Below are positions 1 to 10,804 of a DNA stretch of 64,000 nt, piece after piece. Each line of letters starts with the position of its first letter. Position 1 is the first letter of the stretch. A model generated the notes under the pieces. That model saw only the letters and a program-made list of their open reading frames with translations. It was not told where the DNA came from and made no database searches. Position numbers and translations under genes: made by a program. This DNA is from Strigamia acuminata. Its lineage: Eukaryota; Arthropoda; Chilopoda; Geophilomorpha; Linotaeniidae. The stretch is from the NCBI GenBank assembly GCA_949358305.1, contig OX442318.1:12630517-12694516 (forward strand), written 5' to 3'.

Positions 1-1
1 A

Positions 2-76
2 AACCAAGCAAAAGAAATTTCAAATTACGAAGATCCAAGTGCCATAGCAAATGCCAAAATCCGTTTAAAAGCTTGA
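2..76 (+). CDS. C-terminal end of an unrecognised gene (partial)
   Basis: An open frame enters from the window's left edge and ends at TGA 74-76. It encodes NQAKEISNYEDPSAIANAKI followed by RLKA. The residue mix (charged, helical, no low complexity) looks like the tail of a real protein rather than random AT-rich DNA. I do not recognise the family, and the rest of the gene lies outside the window. An AATTAAA-like signal near 612 and AATAAA near 748 could end its transcript. It could still be a chance frame. Confidence 0.4.
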   Translation, partial: NQAKEISNYEDPSAIANAKIRLKA

Positions 77-1016
77 ATCCTTTGATGCCAGACGTTTTCC
101 ATGTTTGCACGCTAAAACAATACGCATAATCATGTTAAACCAGACCAGACTTAGCAACAAAACATGGAAAATGTGGGAAAACAAATTGGATTAGAAACTT
201 GTAGGTGTCAAGAGGATTTAAATGTAATCAGAACCCAACTTGAAGTTGACTTAACTTGTGATAAATCTTTGGACGACAAAAATCGTAATATCCTACAATT
301 GGGTATTACCGGCGTTGAAAGCGAGTTGGATCGGCGTTCCGGCATAAAATGTGCTGCCGGAACGACATTCGAAAAGTCATTCATTCTGATTTATTCTCTT
401 TTAAACCGGTCTAAACTAGATTGATTTAATTTATTGTCTATTGTTGCAACAGCTTGCAACATGCATATTTATTTATTGCAAATTTATTCTATATGTTTGC
501 CCGGATAGCGTAATAGCGTTAACTATTTATTGTGTCTGTAATAATTGATTTCGTCTAGTCACATTTGAATACTTCTGTAAGCTGTGAAGTTACAAAGTTG
601 TGTTAGAATCTAATTAAAGAAAAATATCAATATGACTACCTTGAACATTATCCCGCATAATCCTATGATTTAAACCCAAAACTTCACACAAGGAGGATAA
701 AGAATAGCATAATTGTCACAATGTAATAGCTGATTAAAGTATAAACAAATAAAATAAATGTAATAAATTGCAAATTATCTTCCAAATGGGTTCAGTATGT
801 CTGTGGAAAAAAGGAAAAATGTAAAAAGAAAAAAATCCTACATCTTTATTTGATTTGTAATCAGGACATGGAATTAATTTAAGAGCAGTTGTTGAGTGCA
901 ATAAAGATCTTTCTTTTTGTCTCATACTTTTATCTTTCAAAGTCAAATTCAAACATGAAGAGTTACCTGTAATTAAATCAAAAAATCGTGTCCAACTGTT
1001 TGCACACGATCTAGAA
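77..1016. other. Spacer, no supported gene
   Basis: AT-rich sequence with a short plus-strand open frame (164-424, 86 codons) that has no recognisable domain and no clear splice context. It may be 3' UTR of the gene ending at 76, or intergenic DNA. Confidence 0.4.
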
Positions 1017-1348
1017 CAGGGTTCGGCAATTAAATTTAAGTGGGGTCCGGATACTATTGAAAATTTTTATCGAGGTCCAGAAAAAAAAACTTGAAAAACC
1101 TTACTAAAAACCTAAGAAAATGGAAAAAAAAAAAACACTTAAAAACCAAATAAACCCTCCAATAAACACACCCAACCCAAAAAATACCAATAAAACCCAA
1201 AAAACATGAAAAAAACAGGAAAAACAAGGAAAAAAACACCGAAATACCAAAGAAACCAAGGGAAAAATGACGCTAAGACGCCACGTCGCTAAAACATCAC
1301 CGCGGTCCAAGTTTCGACTTTCCGCGGTCCGCCTATTGCCGACCGCTG
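1017..1348. mobile_element. hAT-type MITE with A-rich core
   Basis: Terminal inverted repeats CAGGGTTCGGCAAT and, on the other strand, CAGCGGTCGGCAAT bound a 332-bp element. It is flanked by 8-bp direct repeats, ATCTAGAA (1009-1016) and GTCTAGAA (1349-1356), that differ at one base. An 8-bp duplication and CAG ends are typical of hAT transposons. The interior (about 1080-1260) is an A/C-rich tract on the plus strand that opens long but meaningless minus-strand frames. There is no transposase, so it is non-autonomous. Confidence 0.75.
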
Positions 1349-1725
1349 GTCTAGAAAAATAAATTCAATTCCGTTTTTACACGATTTGTTTTGATTTGAC
1401 AGTTAAAAAATATTTTCATGAACTGTAATTTTCTAAGTTAGGGAATTCCACTTGTTTGTTACTGGGACAGTGGTTTCCAAACTGACTGGCCGCAAAACAT
1501 TCCAATACTATAAATTATTGAAAAGATGAGTAGTTAATAACAGGATTATATCCATCTTACTAATTCATCCCACCAATTGATTGATTGTGATTTTTGTTAT
1601 AATTCACGTTTTATATTTTATATTTATAAATAATCGCACCAAGTCACTGCAGGGTGAGCCGGAAAAACCTGACGATTTTGAAAACGAAATTACTTTGTAA
1701 CTACCGTAATTAAAATTTTTATTTC

Positions 1726-2380
1726 AGACTAAAACCATTGTACAGAATTTGAAATGCCATTTTTATGTCTGAAAAATTATACAGTCGAACCTCATTATAA
1801 CCAACCGCAATAAACGGACTTTTTGTTATAACAAATACCGTACTTAAAAATGGCTTGGTTGGTTGGTTGGTCGGCCATAAAAAAATTTGACATACTGAAA
1901 CCAACTTTCGTTATAACACACCGATTTCTCAGGTCCCTTGCTATTCATTAAGTCCGCTCAATTCCAAATTACCAAAATCCGATTACAAAAACTTCATTAT
2001 AGAATCGGTTTTTAACTTTGAACGAGTTAAACTTAACTATCTATCTATTCGATTTCAAATTGGCCGCCAGAAAAACGTGTTGAAATTGGGTCGAAATCCA
2101 AAGAATCCACCCCACACGTGGTTTATGAGAATCTTTTTTTCGAGAATCCGATTCTCAAAAATATGACTCGTTTTGCATCATTTCCGCCAGGGAAAATCGA
2201 GATAATCGGTTTTTAAATTTGAAATTGAACTCGCCTATTACAACGAGGCTTGACTGTATCACTCGGATGCTTTCCGTTTGACCCAAAGAGACCTAAAGAT
2301 TTTTTTTTCTCAGCCACCATTTTGACTAGAGTGACAAAATTTTTCAGACATAAAAATGGCATTTCAAAATCTGTAGAAAA
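1726..2380. mobile_element. Inverted-repeat element split by a pogo-like MITE
   Basis: The stretch around 1744-1779 (TTTGAAATGCCATTTTTATG followed by TCTG) recurs inverted at about 2341-2377. These arms flank a younger insertion at 1782-2256 that has its own TA target duplication. So a foldback element with arms of at least 35 bp was hit by a pogo/Tigger-like MITE next to its left arm. Outer boundaries are approximate. Confidence 0.55.
1782..2256. mobile_element. pogo/Tigger-like MITE (TA target)
   Basis: The left end is CAGTCGAACCTCATTATAAC and the right end reads inverted as CAGTCAAGCCTCGTTGTAAT. Both are flanked by TA. This CAGT(C/T)GAACCTC..TATAAC terminus is the pogo/Tigger type. Copies with related ends occur at 37981-38157, 40799-41484 and 45298-45727. 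No transposase frame is present. Confidence 0.7.
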
Positions 2381-2441
2381 ACAGAATAATGTGGATTAGT
2401 TAAGTTTATGTGCGCAGAAAGCGATTCTTCAGTTCCAGAAC

Positions 2442-2447
2442 TTTATT
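2442..2447 (-). terminator. Possible polyadenylation signal of GDE1 gene
   Basis: AATAAA on the minus strand, about 185 bp past the GDE1 stop codon at 2631. It is a candidate only, since the AT-rich DNA produces this hexamer often. Confidence 0.35.
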
Positions 2448-2630
2448 CAAGCACTTGCAAATGGACGGATGTTTAAATACTTTATAACCAAAAAAAAAAA
2501 ATCAAAACAATTAAAAAAATATTTAAAATTACTTTTATACAATAAAACTTTTTTTTCCCATTTAAATTAAATTCACATTTAAATTTCTTAAACTTGTAAA
2601 CCGAATCAAATAAATCTCTCTCTCTTTCTC

Positions 2631-4769
2631 TCACAACTTATCGCCTTGTATATTTCTACCGCTTTGGTTGCCTAGCACATGACGCGGCGCATCGGTCATG
2701 TAATTCACTCCCAGAACCCCGCTGCAGTATTCCTTCTCAAAGGGGTCGTCGACAACCCAAGCCACGACGCGCATGTTCAAGTAGGCCCAGCGACTCAAGT
2801 AATAACTGGAAATGAATAAATAAATTGTTTAAAATTGGAAAATGGATTTTTTTTGGATTTTTTTAGTTTCTCACTGCGATATGGCGGATTTGTGTATGAA
2901 CACTCCGGAAACGCCGCAAACACGCCAGAATACATGGTGGACGCACCAGTCCAATATTTCGTCCCCCACCGTCATTATGTACTGCTTGAATTTGTTGTCG
3001 GGGAAACGAGGCATGGAGTTTATTCCGGTCGGGGTCCAAGATTCCATGGATAGAATTTTTGGGCGCCACACGAGGACGGTGACAATTTTCGGATCGGTTT
3101 TGCGTAACTGGAAAAGAAACGATTTAAGTTGTCGAAATAAAGTGCTGGGAAATATCTTTAAGGATTATGAACAGTGGCGCACTACTCGGCGTTTTTCATC
3201 TTTTTTGGTATCTAAAAAATAGATTTTTGAGGATAAATAAGGCTTTTTTTATTTAAAATAAATGAATTTTGGTCAGAAATAATGAATATTTCATCTTTAA
3301 AATGCATTTTAGTCAAATTGAGGCATTTTTCATCCAAAATAAGGCAATTTTCATCCAAAATAAGGCATTTTTTATCCACAATAAGGCATTTTTTATCCAA
3401 AATAAGGCATTTTTCATCCAAAATAAAGCATATTTCATCAAAAATAAGCCATTTTGATCAGGAATAATGCATTTTTCATCTTAAAAAATGCATTTTTGTC
3501 AGAAATATTGTATTTTTCACCTTAAAAAATGCATTTTTGTCGGAAATATTGTTTTTTCATGCAATATACATGACTTTTGTCAAACAAATGTATTTTTCAT
3601 GCAATATACATGACTTTTGTCAAACAAATGTATTTTTCATGCAATACACATGACTTTTGTCAAACAAATGTATTTTTCATCTAAAAATGCATTTCATGCA
3701 ATACACATGACTTTTGTCAAACAAATGTATTTTTCATCTAAAAATGCATTTCATTCGTTTAGAATGTCAAAACTGTGCATAAAACCACTGTTGCGATGAT
3801 ATATAATTTCAAAATTGTACGCAAAAAAAAGCCACCTGAACTGAAAATACAAATATGCGCCACCGATTACCAAATTACCCTGTATAAAAAGTGTGGATAA
3901 AACGAAACAACACAACATTTGTCGTACAACTGCGGCTTCTGCTTGAACAGCTCGACGATATTTCTAAAAGCCTGCAAAACCATCCGTTTAATCCCAACCG
4001 AAATCCTCCACATCCCATCAAACAAATACTCTTTCATCAACTTCTTTCGCCTCCAAAAATATCTTCAAATCCAAATCAAGGCACAGACGAACAGCTTCAT
4101 CCAAAGTAGGCACATTTTCACCCACATAACGAGAACTAAAAGGAAAAAAAATAAAAAAATTATCAAAAAATTTCATAAAATTGTAAACATTTCAAATATA
4201 AATTTACTGATAAAAATGGTGTCTGGAAGCATCGAGTTTTTTCACCTCGCTCAACATCATTTTTCCAATTTGTCCCGACCCATTTGTCGTTCTATCAACA
4301 GTACTGTCGTGTATCAAAACAGCAACATTATCTTTTGTATATCTTACATCGAATTCCACTGCAGTCGCGCCATCTTCTTTCGCCTTGAAAAATAGAAATT
4401 AATTAAAAAATTAAAAATTAAAAAATTAAAAATCAAATTTTTAATATTTTTCATTCAAAATACTTTTCTGATTCCCGCTAACGTGTTTTCCGGGGCTTCG
4501 AGTCCGCATGTTCTATGCGCGATTAACAAGGGTTTCTCCGCTCTGTTTTCGTTGGGAGTCAACGTGTATGGCGTCCCCAGCAGTTGATCGGCCACATCCT
4601 CCGGTACCGGTTCCAGCACCCATTTTTGAATCAAAACGCACAATACGGGGAGGGCGAAAAGGCTCCAGTAGAAAAGAGATTGGAGGTGCATTAGGAATAA
4701 GAAGGTTGTACATAAAAGCAGCCATAATTGCAGCGGTAGTTTCAAAACCTCCTCCGCCGCCGACTCCAT
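2631..4769 (-). CDS. GDE1: Glycerophosphodiester phosphodiesterase 1 (GDE1/MIR16 type)
   Basis: Six exons, all with GT-AG borders and consistent phase: 4769-4464, 4383-4208, 4135-4030, 3971-3879, 3107-2875 and 2805-2631, giving 362 residues. The family is a membrane-anchored, metal-dependent phosphodiesterase that cleaves glycerophosphodiesters or lysophospholipids. A hydrophobic N-terminal anchor lies at about residues 12-48. The GDPD motifs follow: IAHRTCGLEAPENT (His85-Arg86, Glu94), the EFD pair (112/114) and HD at 127-128 with STVDRTT after it. The fifth exon carries the stretch ILDWCVHHVFWRVCG, which closely parallels ILDWSMHNILWYLCG of vertebrate GDE1 and fixes the subfamily. The third intron is only 58 nt. 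The fourth (3108-3878) holds two minisatellites. An oddity is that the first motif reads HRT where most members have HRG. Length is similar to the human protein (331). Confidence 0.92.
3300..3455. repeat. ~21-bp minisatellite in GDE1 intron
   Basis: About seven imperfect copies of AAAATAAGGCATTTTTCATCC inside the fourth GDE1 intron. The array opens short frames on both strands that should be ignored. Confidence 0.8.
3550..3750. repeat. 40-bp minisatellite in GDE1 intron
   Basis: Tandem copies of a 40-bp unit, beginning CATGCAATATACATGACTTT, run from about 3556. The last copies are lengthened by an inserted CATCTAAAAATGCATTT block. Confidence 0.8.
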
Positions 4770-5654
4770 TGTGGTTTGGGTTTATCGGTTAGTCACCTCC
4801 GAACAATGGAATCACTGTGAATCATGTGAATGAATAAAGAGGTGGTGATTTTATGGTTGAATAAATCGCCGTCGAAAGGCGCTACATTAGACATCAAGAT
4901 ATATTGGATTGGAGAATTAAATCAAATAAAATTGTTATTAAAACACGAATAGGTTGAAATGTTGAGGGAAAAAAAAATTATTTTTGATTTGTTTAGAAAT
5001 TCAAATTTATTGATTAAATTGAAATTTAACTTGATGTTGAATTTTTAATATAGACAGGTTGCACTGGGCTTCCTGGTAGAAAGAAAAATGGATGTTTTAT
5101 GTCAATAAATGATTTTTTTTCACACGAAAATGTATTTTTTCACATGAAAACGCATTTTTTGCGTGATTTTTTACATAAAAAAGCTCAAAAATGAATTTAT
5201 TTTCCCTAAAACTCCATTTTCCCGCCTGCAAGTGCATTTTATTTACTTCAAAATGCTATAAAGATGTCATTTCTGAACATCCACGGCAGGAATAGATTTC
5301 TGGTCTGGTGAGCCCTTCTCGCAGCCATGGGGGTGAATTTTGTCGATAGAATGCTTGGCGATAGAAAGACTGTCGAGAGAATGCTGCTTTACCGTCTCAT
5401 GGAACACTCTGTACAACACAATGAATAACTTAACGTTGTCCCAGATTCATTGAAATATAATCCACACAAGACCGTATTTGCCAAAATAAATAAATAAATA
5501 AAATTGTGAAAGTCGTTTCCTCGTCTTTGAATTCATTTTCAACATTGCTATTTAACAACACCAAACAAGGCCAATTCCAGTGGCACGTGTGAGCCTATCA
5601 AATCCAAACCTTCAAATTATTCAACAAACCCTGCACCTTTATTCTTTTTACAGG
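4770..5654. other. Spacer with T-rich degenerate repeats
   Basis: No supported gene. Between 5090 and 5260 there are loose repeats around GCATTTTTT/CACATGAAAA, the same motif style as the arrays at 9960-10290 and 39770-40000. The stretch just upstream of 4769 presumably holds the GDE1 promoter, but no TATA box stands out. Confidence 0.4.
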
Positions 5655-6453
5655 CCATTAGCCCAGCTCCTCTTCCTGTGGACCCTGGAAAACATCACCT
5701 TTGCCTATGGTAAATAAAGACCTTGCATACTTGATGTCCCAAAACCATGTCAACATCATTTATTTATTTCTTTCAATAGTGGCCAAACTTTTCCTTATAG
5801 TTTTCCTTCATACTACCTATAAAATCAAATTGCTCCACTGCTGGCACAACACAAATTCCTCATTCTTTTACTGGACTCATCAACCTGTAAGTTTTTCACA
5901 TAAGAACTCCAATTATCCGCTTATCCGAACAGCAGTGATCGATCTTTTTATCGATGTGTGAATTACCCCGTCATTAGGCCTGTGCGATATGGCTTTAAAC
6001 GTCTTTTAATTGCTGAAAAGTTAATGTAAATTTGAACTTTTAGCTTTGTAAAGTCACATTATACGTCTCCTAATTACTTCGGATAATCGGCATTCCACTA
6101 GAATTTTTTTTTAAACCTCATAAGACAATGTTAATTTTTTTTAGTGTTATACAATGAATTTTCCATACCTTTTTGTGGTCTGCGTTGTTGGATTCAACGT
6201 CTTACTCCCACCCGAAGTGCACGGCACTTGCAGCTGCATAAATGACAGCGTAGATGCCAGTTGTTGTCGTCTAATGCACGTATGTTGTGGCCCACAAATC
6301 AAATCTGGACAAACCACTGGCAAAACCTTACCTGGACTCACCGGAAAGATATCATCGCTGATCAACAGGGTTAAAGGGAAGTTTACATCAATTTTCGGCA
6401 ATCTTGGTGGTGGACTGTCGCAGAAATTGAATTTATTCGGTAAACTTAACTGA
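5655..6453 (+). CDS. Small secreted cysteine-rich protein
   Basis: The frame 6154-6453 encodes 99 residues. It starts with a signal peptide (MNFPYLFVVCVVGFNVLLPP, cleavage near VHG-T) and then a Cys cluster, TCSCINDSVDASCCRLMHVC, with one more Cys. The tail is Gly/Lys/Leu-rich and Cys-free (about residues 50-99). The start lies just after an acceptor (TTTTAG at 6143). A plausible upstream exon is 5655-5709 (CAG before, GTAAAT after). Its last codon would be an ATG in frame with the downstream start and would add four residues. A donor directly after the stop (GGTGAGT) and an acceptor at about 6510 suggest a 3'-UTR exon with AATAAA at 6564. I do not recognise the family; the cluster could be a disulfide knot, the tail a membrane-active or propeptide segment. 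No function is assigned. Confidence 0.6.
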
Positions 6454-6563
6454 GGTGAGTTGCATCATTTTTATTTCACTCTTAAATGTCTAATTTTTTA
6501 ATTTCTGCAGATTTGTGGTCACGCGATCTTCATTTTTGTTGATTTTGACGATTTATATTTTGA

Positions 6564-6569
6564 AATAAA
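6564..6569 (+). terminator. Polyadenylation signal of the Cys-rich gene
   Basis: AATAAA about 110 bp after the stop, inside the inferred 3'-UTR exon. Confidence 0.5.
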
Positions 6570-6589
6570 TAAACGAAAATTGATTTTTT

Positions 6590-7099
6590 TTTCTTTTTAA
6601 TCAAGTCAAGTTCATTCCTCTATTTTCTTGATGGATTTATCAGTTTTGCATATACAATTTCTCAAACTGATCTAACCTTGAAATTAATGCAGTTGTTTTG
6701 ATTGCTTGTTTATATTGCCGCCATGTTGGTTTCAAAGTTTAAAGGAATTGCACAAACCTATGTGCATACGAGCAAACATTTTTTTTTTTACGAAATGAAT
6801 GGAGATAAGATATTAAAATTAGATTTTGTGGATTAATTTAAAAAAATCCAGCTTGGGATATCAATTCAAACTGTTTTGAAAATAAATGAAAAAAAAAAGT
6901 TGCTATAGGTTATTTAGATGGTTATCTGTGACTCCTGTTTACTGGCTGATACAGTGGTATCTCAGTAGTTTCTTGTTGATTTTGGAAACTAAATACACAA
7001 ACTCATCATTTTCTGTCAAAATACAGCATGGTCAATATTGTATTTCAGTTACCTAAAAATCCATTTGGAATTTTTGACCGATAAATAAGTTCAAGTACA
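6590..7099. other. Spacer, nothing recognised
   Basis: AT-rich DNA without coding signals or clear repeats. Confidence 0.4.
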
Positions 7100-7480
7100 A
7101 AAAAATCTACCAAATCCAACAAATTCTCCGAAAATATAATAAATTTACTGTATATTTAACAAATTCACTTGTATATCCAATAAATCAATTATATTTCCAA
7201 CAAATCCACTGTGAATCCAACTAATCCACTGTAAATCCAACTAATCCATTGTGAATCCAACTAATCCATTGTATATCCAACAAATCTACTGTATACCTAA
7301 CAAATTTACTGTAAATTCAATTAATCCACTGAAAATCCACCAAATACACTGAAAATGCAATAAATCCACTGCAACTACTACAAATCCACTCTATAAATTC
7401 CATTTACATTTTATGAAAATCACTGCAAATCCTACAAATCTTGTGTAAATCCCACATATCAACTATAATTTTTATGAAAT
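7100..7480. repeat. ~20-bp degenerate minisatellite
   Basis: Many diverged copies of AATCCAACTAATCCACTGTA lie just upstream of the lachesin-like gene. Divergence between copies is high, so the array is old. The adjoining ORF at 7479-7739 is a low-complexity continuation. Confidence 0.75.
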
Positions 7481-7810
7481 GCTCACAGATGCACTCCAAA
7501 TCAATAAATCCATTAAACTTGTATCAAACTGCAAATCCAAATCAAATCCCACCAAACACAAATCAACCAACTTTCTAAATCCCACCCACAATTTGTCATT
7601 TACTAAATCATACAAAAATTCTCATCAAATCCAAAATCCAAAACTGCAAACACTCAAAACCAAAATCTCGCACTCAACTTCTCCAGATGTCGCCCCACGT
7701 CTCCACTCTGTTTTCAAAGCTCAATCAGACGATAAGTGAAGGTTAGTTACCTCACCAGTTAGTTCCATCGGTTGGTTTATCAACTAAATCCGCACAAAAA
7801 ACAGGTACCA

Positions 7811-9641
7811 ATGACACTAACTAAACTGACAGCAAACAGGATCATCTTACTACTAGTAGTGACCATTTCACACACACATTTCGGTGAGTAATCCTCCTTC
7901 ACCACATTGCTTATCACGCCCTGATCTCCACACAACTCGCAGTAAATCCACAGCAAGCCACGACAAACCCAACGAGCGACATCCAACCAGAACGTAAGAA
8001 AAAATTAAAAAATCCAAAAATTATTTATTTCAAAAAATCCAATCGCTAAAGTGTGAAAACACAATTACATCATTGTGTACATACACCAGACACAGATATC
8101 TTTATCTAAATGCAGATTGAATTACCAACTTGTGATAGTAGACGTCAATAATGAAATGAAACATTCATTTCATTTATTTTAAATGCGTTTCCAGAAGAGC
8201 CCGTTATTTTTGAAAACAGCACAAAATCAATTGTGGTAAGCAGGGGACTGTCGGTTCAGCTTTCCTGCTATGCCAGTGGAGTACCTAAGCCCAGGATCTA
8301 TTGGCATCGAGTAAACTACGTCTTACTGTCCACCGGTAAGTTTTCATTGACAATTACCTCTCTTGGAGTTTGTACCCCAAAAGAAAATGATATTTTTCTT
8401 CGTTTAGGTGGGTCGATTCATAGAGGATATCTACTCAACATCACAAATGCAACGATAGCCGATCGTGGTACTTACTATTGCATTGCCGACAACGGAGTCG
8501 GCGATGGAGCCAGAAGACACGTCAAAGTGGAAGTTGAATGTAGGTTCCTTGTGAATGTCAACTAGATTAATTCCTTAAACCACTTTTCTACGTAACTACC
8601 CAACTTTTACAAAATCTTGCGTTCACACTTGTTCTGGTTTTGTACAATGCAGAACAAACTTCCTAAGTTGAGAAGTTTAACAGGAGAAAATAGTGAACTG
8701 TGTAACTGAGATAAAGTAAAATGGAGGCGCTTGTTTTATCAAAACGTGAACATTTATTGGTTGGGTATATAATTACATTAAGTAATTATAATAACCAATT
8801 TGCATAAATAAAGTTATATAAACATTAAGGTCGACATTTGACCAAATTAATTTGTGGCCGAAGCCCTAAAATAATATCAGTTTGGTTTGCAGTTCCTCGA
8901 TCCAGAGAAGAGTGAATCCTTCTTCTATCTGGAGAAAAGATGTCATCTGAATCTGGTTAGATATGGCTTCGGGTCCTGGTTCGAATCTGGTGTAATGTGT
9001 TGTTATCCGAATGGTTTGCCATAGTTGCATCTATGTCTGGAAGAAGTATCCGATTCATGCATAAACTGGTTTATGACATGAAAACGCTAGGAATTTAACT
9101 AACTAAATTGTTTTCCAATTTAGTTGGCTTAATCTTGATTTGTTTTCACTAAGCCTTAGTTTACCAAATCTGGAATGCATTGAGGTATTATAACTGCTAA
9201 TAGTTGTTTTTTGTCTATCCCCATTTCAGTTTCACCAACAGTCAGCGTTCCACACACTCGCGTTGCCCAAGCGCTGAATTACAATGTGGATTTAGAATGT
9301 CACGTTGAAGCTTACCCACCACCATCAGCCATTACCTGGATCAAAGATGATGTTCTCTTTACAAACAGTGTGTATTTCTTTTCTTCGAGGACTAACGAAC
9401 ACATTGTGAGCATCTTAAGAGTTCACCAAATAGACGAAAGCCGGTACGGCAACTACACGTGCAAAGCTACCAACAGTCTAGGCAGCAATGTAGCAATAGT
9501 AGAACTAATTGGTAACTAATTGTTCTCTTGGAATTTAAGGAAATACAAATCTATTTTATTCCAGAATCTGAAGTTCCTGTGTGCCCAACAACGTGTGCTC
9601 AACAATCAAATGTGGAGACGAATATTGAAGTTGAAATATAA
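7811..9641 (+). CDS. Lachesin-like paralogue, two Ig domains, probably secreted
   Basis: Six exons, all joined in phase 1: 7811-7883, 7943-7993, 8195-8335, 8408-8539, 9230-9511 and 9565-9641, giving 251 residues. Exon 1 is a signal peptide (MTLTKLTANRIILLLVVTIS). Exon 2 is a short polar linker. Exons 3-4 form an Ig domain equivalent to lachesin Ig2 (LSCYASG, core Trp in IYWHR, DRGTYYC, then ADNGVG). Exon 5 is the equivalent of Ig3 (LECHVEAYPPPSAITWIKDD, YGNYTC). Exon 6 keeps the VPVCPTTC motif. The whole first Ig domain of lachesin is absent, and the tail after VPVCPTTC is short and polar, with no hydrophobic GPI signal. The product is therefore predicted to be secreted rather than membrane-tethered. 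It sits head-to-tail 1.2 kb upstream of lachesin, so it is a tandem duplicate. A possible role is as a soluble ligand or modulator of lachesin-type adhesion; that is inference. Confidence 0.85.
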
Positions 9642-9692
9642 ATAGTCTATCATTTTGTTTTTGTATAGCTCTAAAGTTTCAACATGTTTTGC

Positions 9693-9698
9693 AATAAA
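9693..9698 (+). terminator. Polyadenylation signal of lachesin-like gene
   Basis: AATAAA about 50 bp after the stop codon, followed by a second copy near 9706. Confidence 0.55.
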
Positions 9699-9699
9699 A

Positions 9700-10804
9700 T
9701 TTTAAAATAAAATGCTCTCAATTACTTAGAAACAATCAGTACAACATTATATTTTATGGTAGAATGTGAGAAGCGGATTTATAGGTTCTAGGAGTTGTTG
9801 AAGGTGAAGTGGCCCCAAGAGGCCTTAGTTCAAATAAAAATAAAAATTTGTTTGGACATTTTTTTTCAATTGGGGTCCCAATAAATGGCAAAGAAAAGGG
9901 CCCCCAGACCAGAAATTCGTTCTGCCCTGAATATCTTATCAACCTGCATTTGCAGGTTGGAAAATACATTTTCATTGAAAATAAATTCATTTTGAGCTAA
10001 AAACTGTGCATTTTCAAGTAAAACAATGCATTTTTGTGTGAAATAATATGTTTTTATGTGAAAAAATGCATTATTGTGTAAAAAAATGCATTTTTGTGAG
10101 AAATAAATTCATTTTCAGCTGAAAACTTTGCATTTTTAAGTAAAACAATGCATTTTTATGTGAAATAATACGTTTTCATGTGAAAAATTAAGAAAAAAAA
10201 TTGCATTTTCATGTGAAAAATTAGGAAAAAAAATTGCATTTTCATGTGAAAAAATGCATTTATGGAACCACAAAAATGCATTTTATACATGAACCGTGTA
10301 CCTGGGTGGCACTTAGATTAGGGGGCATGCCCCTTTAATCTAGATTGATGTCTTTTATTATATAGAACCAAGAAACTAGAAGAAAAGACATAGACATAAC
10401 ACATTTCCATATTCTACCACCAGATGCCACACTCAAACGGTAACACCCGAATATCATGCACCTGAGTAAATCAACCACTTGTTTGCCTTCAGGTATCAGT
10501 TGGAGACAGTACCAATCTGCATGAAAATGATAAAACTTCTCAAAAATGAGTTTCTATTGCAAAATACCTCTGCTAAAACAAAACCAAATTTATAAAACAA
10601 AAATAAATTCCCTTTTAAAATTTAAAAAAAAGCAGTTATTGATGTTTCCACCAATTAACACGAAGGATTAGTCCTACCTGCAGCCAGTTTTGTTGTATGA
10701 TGCATGATGTCTCGTTTCTGTGCTAACTATTTCAGGGTGTAGCCCCTATTTTACTTATTGTTTCGCATTTGTTTTTAATACAAGCCAGTAATCTCATTTT
10801 AAAA
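9700..10804. other. Spacer with ATGCATTTT-type degenerate repeats
   Basis: 9960-10290 holds loose tandem copies (about 28-30 bp) around TGCATTTTTGTGTGAAATAA. The rest has no coding signal. It must hold the lachesin promoter, but I see no clear core elements. Confidence 0.5.
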
